From: Cytobacillus oceanisediminis
GTDB lineage: Bacteria > Bacillota > Bacilli > Bacillales > Cytobacillaceae
NCBI RefSeq assembly: GCF_004366035.1
Contig: NZ_SOEE01000010.1
Coordinates: 124,001-188,000, forward strand
Direction of reading: 5' to 3'
DNA: 64,000 bases
A program made the translations under genes and the position numbers. Below are positions 46,320 to 55,373 of the stretch, piece by piece. The notes under the pieces were generated by a model. That model saw only the letters and a list, made by a program, of their open reading frames with translations. It searched no databases and was not told where the DNA came from. How positions within the stretch are numbered: the stretch's first letter is position 1; each line of letters begins with the position of its first letter.

Positions 46320-46628
46320 CAATTTGCCAATTTCATTTGGCAGAATATGAAATAACATATTGACGCTATTCCATATAAATTGAAGATTATTAAAAAAGGA
46401 CAGACTGATCCCATTTACTCTGCATACACAAACAGAGCCTTTGAACGTATTAAATTATTGGTTCAAAGCTGGGAATCGAAGTCTTATTGCGTATGTCATT
46501 TTTTAATAATCCTCCTTAAAGATAAAATACAGTTGTATTATAGTTGCTATTCTAAGATAAGTAAAGGTCCTATACAGAATTTTATAAAAGAGGGGAGGGA
46601 AGACTTAGTTTGAAATGGAGGAAAACCT

Positions 46629-47120
46629 ATGAAAAAAAAACTTTTACTGACGATTTTCATGGCACTTTCTATATCTCAGAGTAATGCATATGCACAATCC
46701 CTCTCATATCCCTGCAGCATTGTACTGAAGCCTGTAAATAAAATTCCCAATATTAGCGGCACAGCTTTAATAACAAAGGTAAAGAAACCGTATACGGAAC
46801 AGCCTGGCAGCCCTGTAAGAGAACGAACCGGTGTTGGTATATACGCTGATTGGATGCCTCAGCCTTCTAACTTTGGAGATTATGATCAATATGAAGGGTT
46901 TGCCCAAATCCCAGGTGAAATAAGCTGGAAATTTAAAATGTATCCCGTTAAGGAAGATCAGCCCAGCTGGTTTGGCGGTTCGCCATGGGTGGGGAAATTT
47001 GATGAAATCTCAGCAGAACTATCTCCTGAAACGATCGTAAGCTTGAGGCTGTCCAATTCAAGGACCAATCGTCTGGGGCCGGCCGTTTTACAATTCACAT
47101 TAAAGAGATGTGCAGAGTAA
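46629..47120 (+). CDS. Secreted hypothetical protein
   Basis: 163 residues with a clear signal peptide (about 1-22, cut after AYA). The mature part is beta-rich and has two Cys, near the start and near the end, that could form a disulfide. Strong GGAGG site. No family recognised. The next gene starts 72 bp after its stop. Confidence 0.78.
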   Translation: MKKKLLLTIFMALSISQSNAYAQSLSYPCSIVLKPVNKIPNISGTALITKVKKPYTEQPGSPVRERTGVGIYADWMPQPSNFGDYDQYEGFAQIPGEISWKFKMYPVKEDQPSWFGGSPWVGKFDEISAELSPETIVSLRLSNSRTNRLGPAVLQFTLKRCAE

Positions 47121-47191
47121 GAAGGATATTGTATAAAGAGTATTTAATACTTAGTGGGGTGAAAAAACAAAAGATTATGAGGGAGAAGCGA

Positions 47192-48043
47192 ATGATAGCA
47201 GAATTAGCAGAATTAAATCAATATGATATTCCCGGTCTAATAGATTTATCGGCATCGGTTGGATGGGATTATGATGAAAATGAAGTTAGAACACTTTTGG
47301 AATCGGGGAGAGTTTTCGGTCATAAGAATTCTGCAGGGAGAATTGTTTCTAGTTCAGCAATAATCCCTTATGACACTAAACTGGCGTCGATTGGCATGGT
47401 TATTGTCCATGAAGAATTCAGAGGATTAGGGCTGGCAATGGAAGCAGTCCGGAAATGTGCTGGAAGTATTACTGCAGATATGGCGGTAATGCTAATTGCA
47501 ACGAAGGAAGGAAAGCCCCTTTATGAAAAAATGGGCTTCACAGCAGTGGATTATATAAGCAAATTTCTTTGTGATAAATTCGTCCCTGAAAATTTACAGG
47601 ATCATGATGGTGTTTTCATAGAAGACTTCAAGCAGTCTGATTTAGCCAAACTTGTTGATTTGGACGGGACTGCCGTTGGAGATAAGCGAAGCGTTTTTCT
47701 CCGCAATCGAATCAGCCAGTCCAAACAATGTCTTGTTGTTAAAAATAATAAAGGAGAAATCATAGGATATGGATTATCCATACAAGGGCCAGTAAATTTA
47801 ATACTCGGACCCATTGCAGCTCCAGATTCAGAAACAGCTGCTTTAATCGTAGAAAATTTGGCTTTACATCATAAAGGGAAGCTGCGTATTGATGTTCCAA
47901 AGGGAAGAACCGATTTTATGTCTTATTTGGATCGATGCGGTTTTGTTAAAGCAAATACTCCCCCAGTCATGGTGAAAAATTCAGCAGCTATGCCGCAGAG
48001 GAACAATTCCTTATATGCTATTGCTTCGCAGGCTTTTGGATAG
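47192..48043 (+). CDS. GNAT acetyltransferase with YitH/HolE-type C-terminal domain
   Basis: About 283 residues from ATG 47192 after AGGGAG; the frame extends to 47108. First half is a GNAT core (SIGMVIVHEEFRGLGLAMEAVRK, with acetyl-CoA loop), second half is the Acetyltransf_18-like domain (GPVNLILGPIAAPD). B. subtilis has similar two-domain proteins of unknown substrate. Confidence 0.85.
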   Translation: MIAELAELNQYDIPGLIDLSASVGWDYDENEVRTLLESGRVFGHKNSAGRIVSSSAIIPYDTKLASIGMVIVHEEFRGLGLAMEAVRKCAGSITADMAVMLIATKEGKPLYEKMGFTAVDYISKFLCDKFVPENLQDHDGVFIEDFKQSDLAKLVDLDGTAVGDKRSVFLRNRISQSKQCLVVKNNKGEIIGYGLSIQGPVNLILGPIAAPDSETAALIVENLALHHKGKLRIDVPKGRTDFMSYLDRCGFVKANTPPVMVKNSAAMPQRNNSLYAIASQAFG

Positions 48044-48054
48044 AGAAATGACGA

Positions 48055-48165
48055 AATTGGCTATGCGCAAATAAATATTTTTATCCGCAGATAAAATTGG
48101 GCTATGTGCAAGTAAAATATTTTATCCGCATGTAAATTTGGTCTATCCGCACGTCAATGTCAATA
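48055..48165. repeat. Short imperfect tandem repeat, about 40 bp period
   Basis: Two and a half units with the common cores TTGG(G)CTATG-GCAA-TAAA and TATTTTTATCCGCA. AT-rich and non-coding. The rest of the gap to 48233 shows nothing recognised. Confidence 0.75.
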
Positions 48166-48233
48166 GCAGGTCAATAATGCTTATATAGTTTCTGAAAAGC
48201 GGCTGGGGAAAGCACAGTCTCCATGCAAAATCA

Positions 48234-48275
48234 TAAAAAAACGGCTTAATCTCAGGATTAAAGCCGGTTTTTTTA
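48234..48275. terminator. Bidirectional terminator
   Basis: Stem AAAAAAACGGCTTAATC pairs with GATTAAAGCCGGTTTTTTT around a TCAG loop; A- and T-runs on both sides serve both neighbouring genes. Confidence 0.92.
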
Positions 48276-48289
48276 TCTTTAATTACCAT

Positions 48290-49165
48290 CTAGATAATCA
48301 GCAGAGCCGTCCCTATAGTAATCAAAATGGCGCCTGCAATTGTATTCATCGCCGGTTTTTCTTTTAATATGATGAAGCTTAAAATCATTGTAAGCACAAC
48401 ACTGAACTTATCGATGGGATTGACAACACTAACCTTGCCGATGGCGAGAGCGCCGAAATAGCACAGCCAGGAAAATCCGGTTGCGGCTCCAGAGAGGAAA
48501 AGAAATAGATAAGACTTTTTGGATATTTTTTTTAGTTCCTTAAAGGTCCCTTGAAAAAACACAATTCCCCAGGCGAAAATAATGATGACCACAGTCCGGA
48601 TGAAAGTAGCCACATTGGAGTCGACGTCTTCAATTCCTAACTTTGCTAAAATATTGGTGGCTGCAGCAAATACCGCAGACAATACCGCCAGGAAAATATA
48701 CGATTTTGTATTGAATACTTTCCTTTTTGAAGTCTTCTTTCTGTCTTTGCCGATTAACACAAAGGTTCCAATGGAGATAATGACTCCCCCTGAAACAACT
48801 AAAGCTGTAGCGGGTTCTCTTAGAATAATAAATGATAACAGGATGGTTAAGACAACGCTCGACTTATCAATGGGCACTACTTTTGACACGTCGCCGATTT
48901 GAATGGCTTTAAAGAAACAAATCCATGATAAGCCGGTTGTCAGGCCTGAAAGAATGAGAAATATGTACGATTTAACAGAAATAGTCAAGATGCTTTCCGT
49001 TTCTCCCGTAATAACAACCATAAGATAGGCCATGATGACCACCACAATCGTCCGGACTGCAGTAGCTAAGTTGGAATCAACCTTTTCAATGCCAATTTTT
49101 GCGAGGATGGCTGTGAAGGATGCAAATACCGCGGCAAGCAGAGCTAAAATGATGCTCATAGACAT
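48290..49165 (-). CDS. EamA/DMT family transporter
   Basis: About 291 residues, ten membrane segments in two homologous EamA halves. The LAKIGIEKVDSNLATAVRT segment of the first half returns as LAKLGIEDVDSNVATFIRT in the second, and GLSWICFFKAIQIG as GFSWLCYFGALAIG. GGAGATC site before ATG 49165. Substrate unknown. Confidence 0.92.
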   Translation of the reverse strand: MSMSIILALLAAVFASFTAILAKIGIEKVDSNLATAVRTIVVVIMAYLMVVITGETESILTISVKSYIFLILSGLTTGLSWICFFKAIQIGDVSKVVPIDKSSVVLTILLSFIILREPATALVVSGGVIISIGTFVLIGKDRKKTSKRKVFNTKSYIFLAVLSAVFAAATNILAKLGIEDVDSNVATFIRTVVIIIFAWGIVFFQGTFKELKKISKKSYLFLFLSGAATGFSWLCYFGALAIGKVSVVNPIDKFSVVLTMILSFIILKEKPAMNTIAGAILITIGTALLII

Positions 49166-49313
49166 GATCTCCATTTCTTCAATGGGTTTATTATATTTTA
49201 TTTTGCTGAAGTGAATATAGAATATTCTCTGATTCCTTTAGTACACATTTAAAAAATTCTGTTTTTTTGCTGAGTATTCTATATTATAGTTTGATTAAGC
49301 AAGGAGGCAGGAA

Positions 49314-49541
49314 ATGGATCAAATTGATAAAAGGAATCGCTTGAACGATGAACCATTTAGTTTTCGGCTAAATAAGAATAACACAGTATTTCTTGATTAT
49401 AATGGAAAACAGGTGAAAATTCTAAAAGGGAAAGAGGCAGAGAAATTTCTAAAAAAAATGAATGATGCTGAAGAAGAAAAGAGCAGGCAATTAATCATGG
49501 CGAAGATAACGGGGAACTTTAAACGGGGAAATGAACGGTAA
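49314..49541 (+). CDS. Small conserved-type hypothetical protein
   Basis: 75 residues, AGGAGG site. Basic and highly charged; VFLDYNGKQVKILKGKEAEKFL forms a beta hairpin and helix, then a charged coil. No Cys, no membrane segment. Terminator follows. Function unknown. Confidence 0.75.
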   Translation: MDQIDKRNRLNDEPFSFRLNKNNTVFLDYNGKQVKILKGKEAEKFLKKMNDAEEEKSRQLIMAKITGNFKRGNER

Positions 49542-49552
49542 TTGTTATGAGC

Positions 49553-49585
49553 TAAAACAGCAGTGTCAATTGGCACTGCTGTTTC
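49553..49585. terminator. Terminator between convergent genes
   Basis: AACAGCAGTG/CACTGCTGTT stem with an 8-base loop and following T-rich run. Confidence 0.88.
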
Positions 49586-49601
49586 TATTATTACGTAAAC
49601 T

Positions 49602-49973
49602 CTACCTATGCTGGTCGAAAAGTATGGCGTTGCCATCCGGATCTTCGAGTGTAAAACTTGCAGGACCAGCGCCTGACTCATCTGCTTCGTTAATGATATG
49701 AACCCCTTGTTCCTTCAGCTGCTTTTGAAGATTCCGAATGTCAGTGAATCCCTCTAAATTTTCTGCATTTTGGTTCCAGCCAGGGTTAAATGTAAGAATG
49801 TTTTTCTCGAACATCCCTTGGAATAGACCTATTACACAGCTTTCATTCTTTAAGATCAGCCAATTTTGAGAGATATCCCCTCCTAATGCTTCAAAACCAA
49901 GTTTTTCGTAAAATTCTTTTGACTTCTTAATGTCTTTAACAGTTAAACTTACTGAAAATGCTCCTAGTTTCAT
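49602..49973 (-). CDS. VOC family (glyoxalase-like) protein, first copy
   Basis: 123 residues with the two beta-alpha-beta modules of the vicinal oxygen chelate fold: SVSLTVKDIKKSKEFYEKLGF at the start and FTLEDPDGNAILFDQ at the end. Catalytic role cannot be told. Another VOC protein lies at 50930. Confidence 0.92.
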   Translation of the reverse strand: MKLGAFSVSLTVKDIKKSKEFYEKLGFEALGGDISQNWLILKNESCVIGLFQGMFEKNILTFNPGWNQNAENLEGFTDIRNLQKQLKEQGVHIINEADESGAGPASFTLEDPDGNAILFDQHR

Positions 49974-50066
49974 AGTTCCTCCAAGGGTTTAGTTTTTATA
50001 CAATTCAGACAATACAATTTGAGTTTAATCGAAGCCATTTTATAAAGCAATAGAGTTGCCATTAAA

Positions 50067-50093
50067 AAAGCGGCTGGGACCGCTTTTTAATAA
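50067..50093. terminator. Intrinsic terminator
   Basis: AAAAGCGG/CCGCTTTTT stem with a short loop at the end of the PLA2-like gene. Confidence 0.85.
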
Positions 50094-50380
50094 AGTCTTC
50101 TTCTCCGAAACCGGCTGCAGGTAAAATCGGTTTGGATTTTCATATAAATATAAATAATCGCCGCAATTGTTCCTTCTTCGCCGTGCCTGTTTGTCTTTGG
50201 CTTCAGACATCTCAGGAATTCCCGGTCACAGCTGCATTTCGATCTACCGTTTGCCCAGCATTTATCATGTGCCATGCAGCAGGCATCCACGCCGTTAATA
50301 GGGGCATCTGGTCCGCTGCATCCGGGACCGCACCATCTGTAGCCGGGGAACAGGCAAGGAATCTGTTTTTTTCTCCTCAA
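50087..50380 (-). CDS. Phospholipase A2-like mini-protein
   Basis: 97 residues, 10 Cys. It has the two marks of the PLA2 family: the calcium-loop-like YRWCGPGCSGP at about residue 14 and the catalytic helix DACCMAHDKCW with the His-Asp pair at about residue 38, as in the parvoviral/insect-type small PLA2 domain. CSCDREFLRCL continues the helix pattern. No signal peptide, which fits Bacillus spore-associated or cytosolic forms. Enzymatic activity is likely from motifs but not shown. Confidence 0.85.
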   Translation of the reverse strand: MRRKKQIPCLFPGYRWCGPGCSGPDAPINGVDACCMAHDKCWANGRSKCSCDREFLRCLKPKTNRHGEEGTIAAIIYIYMKIQTDFTCSRFRRRRLY

Positions 50381-50553
50381 TAGTATCCCCCTTTTTATAT
50401 CAATTTAATTATAGATATGGCAGAACCCTGCTAGAGGTGTGGTTACTTATCTACTAAATGAAGATTGTTTTCTGATTAAGGGCAGGGGCCCATACCCCAT
50501 AGGCACCTGACGCATATCCTTAACTGTAGACAAATACAGAGGAGGAGTTCCGT

Positions 50554-50835
50554 TTGGATTATCAATATCAGCACATGCCAGTGGCACAGGAGTATGTTCC
50601 TCACAATGGCATGTATTTCACTGACCAACGAGTTCGGCCCGGATTTGGATTCGGGAGACCAGGATTTGGGTTTGGCCGGCCAGGATTCGGATTTGGAGGA
50701 CCTGGATTTGGACTGGGGCTTGGATTTTTAGGGGGCCTGGCGACAGGAGCTTTGCTGGCACCTGGGCCAGGATTTGGATATCCTTACTATCCTTACCCGC
50801 CATACCCGTATCCGCCATACCCTTACTATTACTAA
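50554..50835 (+). CDS. Gly/Phe- and Pro/Tyr-repeat protein
   Basis: 93 residues, TTG start after GAGGAG. Middle part has four copies of PGFGFG(R/G), then a short hydrophobic Gly stretch and a tail made of PYPPYPY. Such low-complexity proteins in Bacillus are mostly spore-coat or surface components. Divergent from the PLA2-like gene. Compartment is inferred. Confidence 0.75.
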   Translation: MDYQYQHMPVAQEYVPHNGMYFTDQRVRPGFGFGRPGFGFGRPGFGFGGPGFGLGLGFLGGLATGALLAPGPGFGYPYYPYPPYPYPPYPYYY

Positions 50836-50839
50836 AGGA

Positions 50840-50875
50840 AGAGAGCTTTGTCCTGGGGCAGGGCTCTCTTTTTAA
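50840..50875 (+). terminator. Terminator after repeat protein gene
   Basis: AGAGAGC/GCTCTCT stem followed by TTTTT. Confidence 0.85.
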
Positions 50876-50929
50876 TTGATTTAATTTTCAGAATTATATA
50901 ATATGAAATAACGATAGGAGTGTGAAAGT

Positions 50930-51310
50930 ATGATTAAACAAGTTGGACAAATAATGCTATACGTAAACAATCAGGATGAAGCAGTGAAATTTTGGACTGA
51001 AAAAGCCGGATTTCAAGTAAAAGACGAAGAAGATAATGGCCAGGGAATGAGATGGATCGAAGTAGCACCATCGAAGGAGGCGGAAACTAGCATCATACTG
51101 CACAACAAGGAATGGGTAGAGAAGATGTCGCCGGGATTAAATCTGGGCACCCCTTCATTGATGTTCTTCACGGAAAATATTGAGCAGCTGTATAGCGACT
51201 TTTCAAACAAGAATATTACCGTTGGAGAAATGGTGGACATGCCTTCCGGACGGGTTTTTAACTTTGCGGATGGAGAAGAAAATTACTTTGCTGTGATGGA
51301 GAAAAAGTGA
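50930..51310 (+). CDS. VOC family (glyoxalase-like) protein, second copy
   Basis: 126 residues; QIMLYVNNQDEAVKFWTEKAGF at the start and VFNFADGEENYFAVME at the end mark a VOC fold of the YkcA/PhnB-like type. GATAGGAGTG site. Not a recent duplicate of the VOC gene at 49602. Confidence 0.9.
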   Translation: MIKQVGQIMLYVNNQDEAVKFWTEKAGFQVKDEEDNGQGMRWIEVAPSKEAETSIILHNKEWVEKMSPGLNLGTPSLMFFTENIEQLYSDFSNKNITVGEMVDMPSGRVFNFADGEENYFAVMEKK

Positions 51311-51351
51311 GAAAGGGATAGGCAGAGCTGCTAATTCAGAGGTGTGGAAAG

Positions 51352-52007
51352 ATGAAACAAATTATTGCTCTCTGAGGTGGTGGTTTTTCTATGGAGCCCG
51401 ACATTCCATTATAGGATATATACTGGTTCCTACAGCAAGCGGGGATTCCGACCAATATACAAACAGATTCTATCATTCTTTTGAAAAAATGCCCTGTCAG
51501 CCATCCCATTTATCTTTATTTAAACCGCCAGCCAGTGATATTGAAGGATTCGTACTGGAATAAGATATTATTTATGCTGGCGGAGGCAGCACGAAAAATC
51601 TCGTTGCTTTGTAGAAGGAATGGGGATTAGATGCAGTACTTAAAAAAGCATGGGATCAAGGGATTACTCTCGCTGGCATAAGCGCCGGCTCTTTATGCTG
51701 GTTTGAAGAAGGCGTTACAAATTCCTTTGGCGATGAAAAGCTGGATCCGTTAAAATGTTTAGGATTTTTAAAAGGCAGCAATTGTCTTCATTATGATGGT
51801 GAATTAAATAGAAGGCCTTCCTATCATCGATTATTGTCTGAGAACAATATCAAAGCTGGTATAGCGGCAGATGATGGAGCTGTCATTCACTTCATAGACC
51901 AGGATATTCTGAAGATTGTCAGCTAAAGGCCTGATGCAAGGGCATATAGAGTTTATTTTGATGGAGAGGTAAAAGAGGAAGTGCTTGTAGCTGAATTCTT
52001 AGGATAA
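51352..52007 (+). pseudogene. Decayed peptidase E (S51 aspartyl dipeptidase-like)
   Basis: Peptide pieces of peptidase E are in order (GGGFSMEP, VPTASGDSDQY, YAGGGSTKNL, AGISAGSLCWF with the catalytic Ser, ADDGAVIHF). They are broken by TGA at 51373, a frameshift around 51415, TAA at 51561, TAG at 51612 and TAA at 51924. At least five lesions make it a certain pseudogene. Bases 52008-52266 hold only a short terminator-like hairpin near 52172. Confidence 0.92.
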
Positions 52008-52266
52008 CAACTTACGGGAATAGCGTACAAAAAATCGTCAGGACCACTAATCTGAACAGTTTCTCAAGCATTCCGCCAGCTCCTTTCGATTGGTAAGCAT
52101 AGTTTTATTATACGTGTCCTTTATTAATAGAATATAATTGGCCTGTAAAGTTTTTGTTAAGTGTAATTTAGGGGTGCGCCGGCATCCCTTTTCCTATGTT
52201 TCTGAAGCATCTCTATTTCCTCTATTTTCATGGTTTTGATATTCTTAAGGCAAAGGGGGAAGAGGA

Positions 52267-53382
52267 ATGAACAAAGTCTATCTCGATTACAATGCAAGCA
52301 CACCTTTGGCATCGGAAGTTGTAGATGTCATGAATCCGCTGCTGACGGACTTTTATGGAAATCCTTCCGCTCTGCACTGGGCTGGGCAACCAGTAAAAGA
52401 GAAGCTGGTGAATGCAAGAAAACAGGTAGCTGGCTTGTTGTCATGTTTGCCGGAAGAGGTTATTTTTACAAGCGGCGGAAGTGAAGCGAATAATTTGGCA
52501 TTAAAGGGTTATTATTTCAAGCACCAGCAAAAAGGCAAACATATTATTACGTCTAAAATCGAGCATCCTGCCATCGTGGAGCCCCTGAAATTTCTGGAGC
52601 GCCTGGGTGCTGAAATCACCATGGTGGATGTGGATGCATATGGGCTGGTTTCTACTGAGGCTATTGAAGATGCCATTCGGGAAGATACAATCCTGATCAC
52701 CATGATGCATTCAAACAATGAAGTGGGGACCCTTCAGCCGATCGAAGAAATAGGGGAAATCGCCAGAAGACACAGGATCACTTTTCATACCGATGCGTCT
52801 CAATCTATGGGCAAGGTAACTGTTGATGTTAATCAACTGAATGTGGATATGCTCACAATAGCGGGCCATAAATTGTATGCCCCAAAAGGAATTGGCGCCT
52901 TATATATCAGAAAAGGCATTGAGCTGGAGCCGCTGATTCATGGGGCTGGGCACGAGTTTGGATTGCGTGCAGGAACAGAGAACACTCTGCTTGCAGCCGG
53001 GCTCGGAAAAGCATGTGAGCTGGCTCAGGAACAGGTCTGGGACCGGAAGCTTGCAGACTTAACGAATTATTTTTGGGGTCAATTGAAGGAGGCATTTGGT
53101 GATGGAGTTGTCCTTAACGGCCATGAAGAAAAACGGCTTCCGAATACTCTGAATGTCAGTTTTATCAATCGGGTTGGACAGGACATTTTATCCGCCATTC
53201 CACAGCTTGCTGCCTCTACAGGGTCAGCCTGCCATTCAGGCAAAGTGGAATTGTCCCCTGTTTTAAAAGAAATGAAGATTCCTGAACAGGTTGGAATGGG
53301 TGCTGTCAGATTCAGTCTAGGAAGATATACGGTAAAAGAGGAACTCGATCAGGTGATTTCCTGGCTGAAAGAAAAGATCTAG
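52267..53382 (+). CDS. Cysteine desulfurase (NifS/IscS family)
   Basis: 371 residues of PLP fold-type I. SGGSEANN, HTDASQSMGK, PLP-lysine in AGHKLYAPKG and active Cys in STGSACHSG are all present. It takes sulfur (or selenium) from cysteine for Fe-S clusters, thiolated tRNA or selenophosphate synthesis. It stands alone, without trmU, iscU or suf genes. The UGA-containing oxidoreductase 3.4 kb downstream makes a selenium role worth testing. Confidence 0.93.
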   Translation: MNKVYLDYNASTPLASEVVDVMNPLLTDFYGNPSALHWAGQPVKEKLVNARKQVAGLLSCLPEEVIFTSGGSEANNLALKGYYFKHQQKGKHIITSKIEHPAIVEPLKFLERLGAEITMVDVDAYGLVSTEAIEDAIREDTILITMMHSNNEVGTLQPIEEIGEIARRHRITFHTDASQSMGKVTVDVNQLNVDMLTIAGHKLYAPKGIGALYIRKGIELEPLIHGAGHEFGLRAGTENTLLAAGLGKACELAQEQVWDRKLADLTNYFWGQLKEAFGDGVVLNGHEEKRLPNTLNVSFINRVGQDILSAIPQLAASTGSACHSGKVELSPVLKEMKIPEQVGMGAVRFSLGRYTVKEELDQVISWLKEKI

Positions 53383-53390
53383 GCTGCCGT

Positions 53391-53924
53391 TTATTCCGCT
53401 GAAAAGACACCGGCAATTTGCAGAAGATCATCCGAAAAAATGCAATACATATCCGTATCGCCGGCTTCAATGGCCATTTTCCGTACGGCAATCCCATCGT
53501 AGCCTTTCTTCACAAGACTTTTGCGAAATTCGGCATTGGCTTCATCTTTATTTAGTAAGATCGCCTTATCTTTCCAGGTAAGGTGTCTTTTTTTTGTGCT
53601 TGCATAGTCACAATAGGGGTCCCGCTCATTCATGAAATGCTCATAGGAATCGTAGTCCTTTAAAATCGGTTCATCTATATATACTTTATAAACAAATCCC
53701 GGGACTTGTTTGTCATATTCAACCACTTTCGGCAAACCATCTTCCCAAAACTCAGTGTCCGATTTTTCGATAACGGTCTCTGTCCCGAAGGCAAAGGACT
53801 TAGCAGATTCAAAATCTGATGAAAGCCAAATGCCAATCGTATCGAACTCTTTCATTGATTTTTGAATAGCGTGCTCTTTATGAAAGTGATCAAATTTCCT
53901 AATTGAACCGTGATAAACGATCAA
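53391..53924 (-). CDS. ADP-ribosyltransferase-like protein
   Basis: About 177 residues; TTG 53924 chosen since GGAGG lies 8 bases before. The layout VYHGS near the start, GIWLSSDFESAKSFA with the second-strand pattern, a helical insert, KGYDGIAVRK and DMYCIF at the end resembles the ART-like toxins and polyvalent-protein ADP-ribosyltransferase domains. The final catalytic Glu/Gln cannot be placed with confidence. No immunity or antitoxin gene was seen next to it. Confidence 0.6.
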   Translation of the reverse strand: MIVYHGSIRKFDHFHKEHAIQKSMKEFDTIGIWLSSDFESAKSFAFGTETVIEKSDTEFWEDGLPKVVEYDKQVPGFVYKVYIDEPILKDYDSYEHFMNERDPYCDYASTKKRHLTWKDKAILLNKDEANAEFRKSLVKKGYDGIAVRKMAIEAGDTDMYCIFSDDLLQIAGVFSAE

Positions 53925-54064
53925 ATGAAACACCTCCCATTAATAGGATGTCCGATATTTGATCTGTTATGAATGATGAAACATGAACCCCTGTTTTAAT
54001 AAAAAATTTCTTTTTTATTTCAGCACTTTGGAAATAATAAAATAAAAAGAGGGACGTGGAGCCA

Positions 54065-55072
54065 ATGAGTGATAATCAAAATACGGAATTAACGGCAGCT
54101 GAAATAGCGCAATTATGGTCGGCTTATTTGAACAGCAGCATGTGTAATTGTATTTTCACATACTTTTTAAATGTTATTGAAGACCGGGAACTACAGTCCA
54201 TGCTTGAGGATAGTATTCAACTGACTGACAAACATTTACAGAGACTGACGGGCTTTTTTGAAAACGAAGGGTTATCCGTGCCCCATGGATTTAAACCTGA
54301 AGAGGATATAAGAGAAAATGCTCCGCAGTTGTTTTCGGAAAATTTTTCCCTGCATTTCTTTTACAATATTGCCATGTTTGCTGTCAATTTTTATGCGCTG
54401 TCCAAAACACTTTCCGTCCGATCTGATATCGAGGAATACTTTAATAATTGTTTGATGGAAATTAATGAATATGAAACAAAGCTAAAAAAAATGCTGTTGA
54501 ACAGAGGCTTGTATATGAGATCCCCTCATGTCATTCCAGTGAAAGAAACCAGCTTTGTTGAAAGCAAAAAATTCATGGGCGGCTTGTTTGGTGATAAAAG
54601 GCCGCCGAATGTTATTGAAATTACAAATATTTATATGAATTTAAAAAGGAATGCCATGGGAAAAACGATTATGGTGGGATTTAGCCAGGTCGCCCAATCG
54701 AAGGAAGTTGGCCAATTCATGGCAAGGGGCAGGGATATAGCAGCAAAGCATACAAAAGTATTTGCCGGGTTGCTCGAAGAAAGTTATTTGCCTGTTAGTA
54801 TGTCTTGGGATATGGAAGTAACAGATTCCACTGTCCCACCCTTTTCAGATAAGCTAATGATGTTTATGACGACATCCCTCATTGCTCTTAGTGCAGGGAT
54901 TTATGCCACAAGTGCAGCTTCAAGTGCACGAAAGGATATTTCGGTTAATTACATTCGCTTGGCCGCTGAAATTGCTAATTTTGCTGAAGATGGCGCAAAC
55001 ATTCTGATCAAAAATGGCTGGTTCGAGGAGCCGCCGCATCCGGCAGATCATGATGAACTGGCAAATATATAA
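54065..55072 (+). CDS. DUF3231 family protein (second copy)
   Basis: About 335 residues with two helical halves, like the protein at 15437; LTAAEIAQLWSAYLNSSMC opens the first and MEVTDSTVPPFSDKLMMFM is the counterpart of the same segment in the other copy. Start ATG 54065 chosen over GTG 54056. Strong terminator follows. Confidence 0.88.
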   Translation: MSDNQNTELTAAEIAQLWSAYLNSSMCNCIFTYFLNVIEDRELQSMLEDSIQLTDKHLQRLTGFFENEGLSVPHGFKPEEDIRENAPQLFSENFSLHFFYNIAMFAVNFYALSKTLSVRSDIEEYFNNCLMEINEYETKLKKMLLNRGLYMRSPHVIPVKETSFVESKKFMGGLFGDKRPPNVIEITNIYMNLKRNAMGKTIMVGFSQVAQSKEVGQFMARGRDIAAKHTKVFAGLLEESYLPVSMSWDMEVTDSTVPPFSDKLMMFMTTSLIALSAGIYATSAASSARKDISVNYIRLAAEIANFAEDGANILIKNGWFEEPPHPADHDELANI

Positions 55073-55078
55073 TCGCTG

Positions 55079-55117
55079 AAGGCTGGGGAAGGGACTTAAC
55101 CTTTTCCAGCCTTTTTT
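55079..55117 (+). terminator. Terminator after DUF3231 gene
   Basis: 14-bp stem with two wobble pairs (55079-55092 and 55100-55113), then six T residues. Confidence 0.92.
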
Positions 55118-55373
55118 GATTTCTTTAGTAATTGTAATTCCACTTGCTTGAAGATTTAAAAAAGTCTGCAGGGCGGTGAAAACCAGCAATTTGTATTCTG
55201 TTTTTTTCTGCTGACAAAAGATAATTTAGCCGGCAGAACTAGTTGCCCTTGGCGTGTTGAATAACATCAATGGAAGGTTTTGCAACACTAAGCTGGCGTT
55301 CAACGCACATGCGAATCATCGGAAATTAGTATGTCAGCTGATACCGGTTTGAGATGGATCTCAAGAGTAAAAG

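Noticed and set aside
46439..46468. Inverted repeat CTTTGAAC/GTTCAAAG as tRNA or T-box part
   Set aside because: The surrounding bases cannot be folded into a tRNA cloverleaf or T-box by eye; likely a chance or minor operator-like palindrome.
46380..46613. 77-codon plus-strand ORF
   Set aside because: TTG start without ribosome binding site, odd composition, and no recognisable family; it overlaps the likely leader or promoter region of rlmA on the other strand.
50132..50383. 83-codon ORF antisense to the PLA2-like gene
   Set aside because: Shadow frame; the minus-strand frame has the clear Cys-rich PLA2 motifs and a good start.
51373..51375. TGA in peptidase E as a second selenocysteine codon
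   Set aside because: The position is not a Cys site, and further TAA, TAG and frameshift lesions show plain decay.
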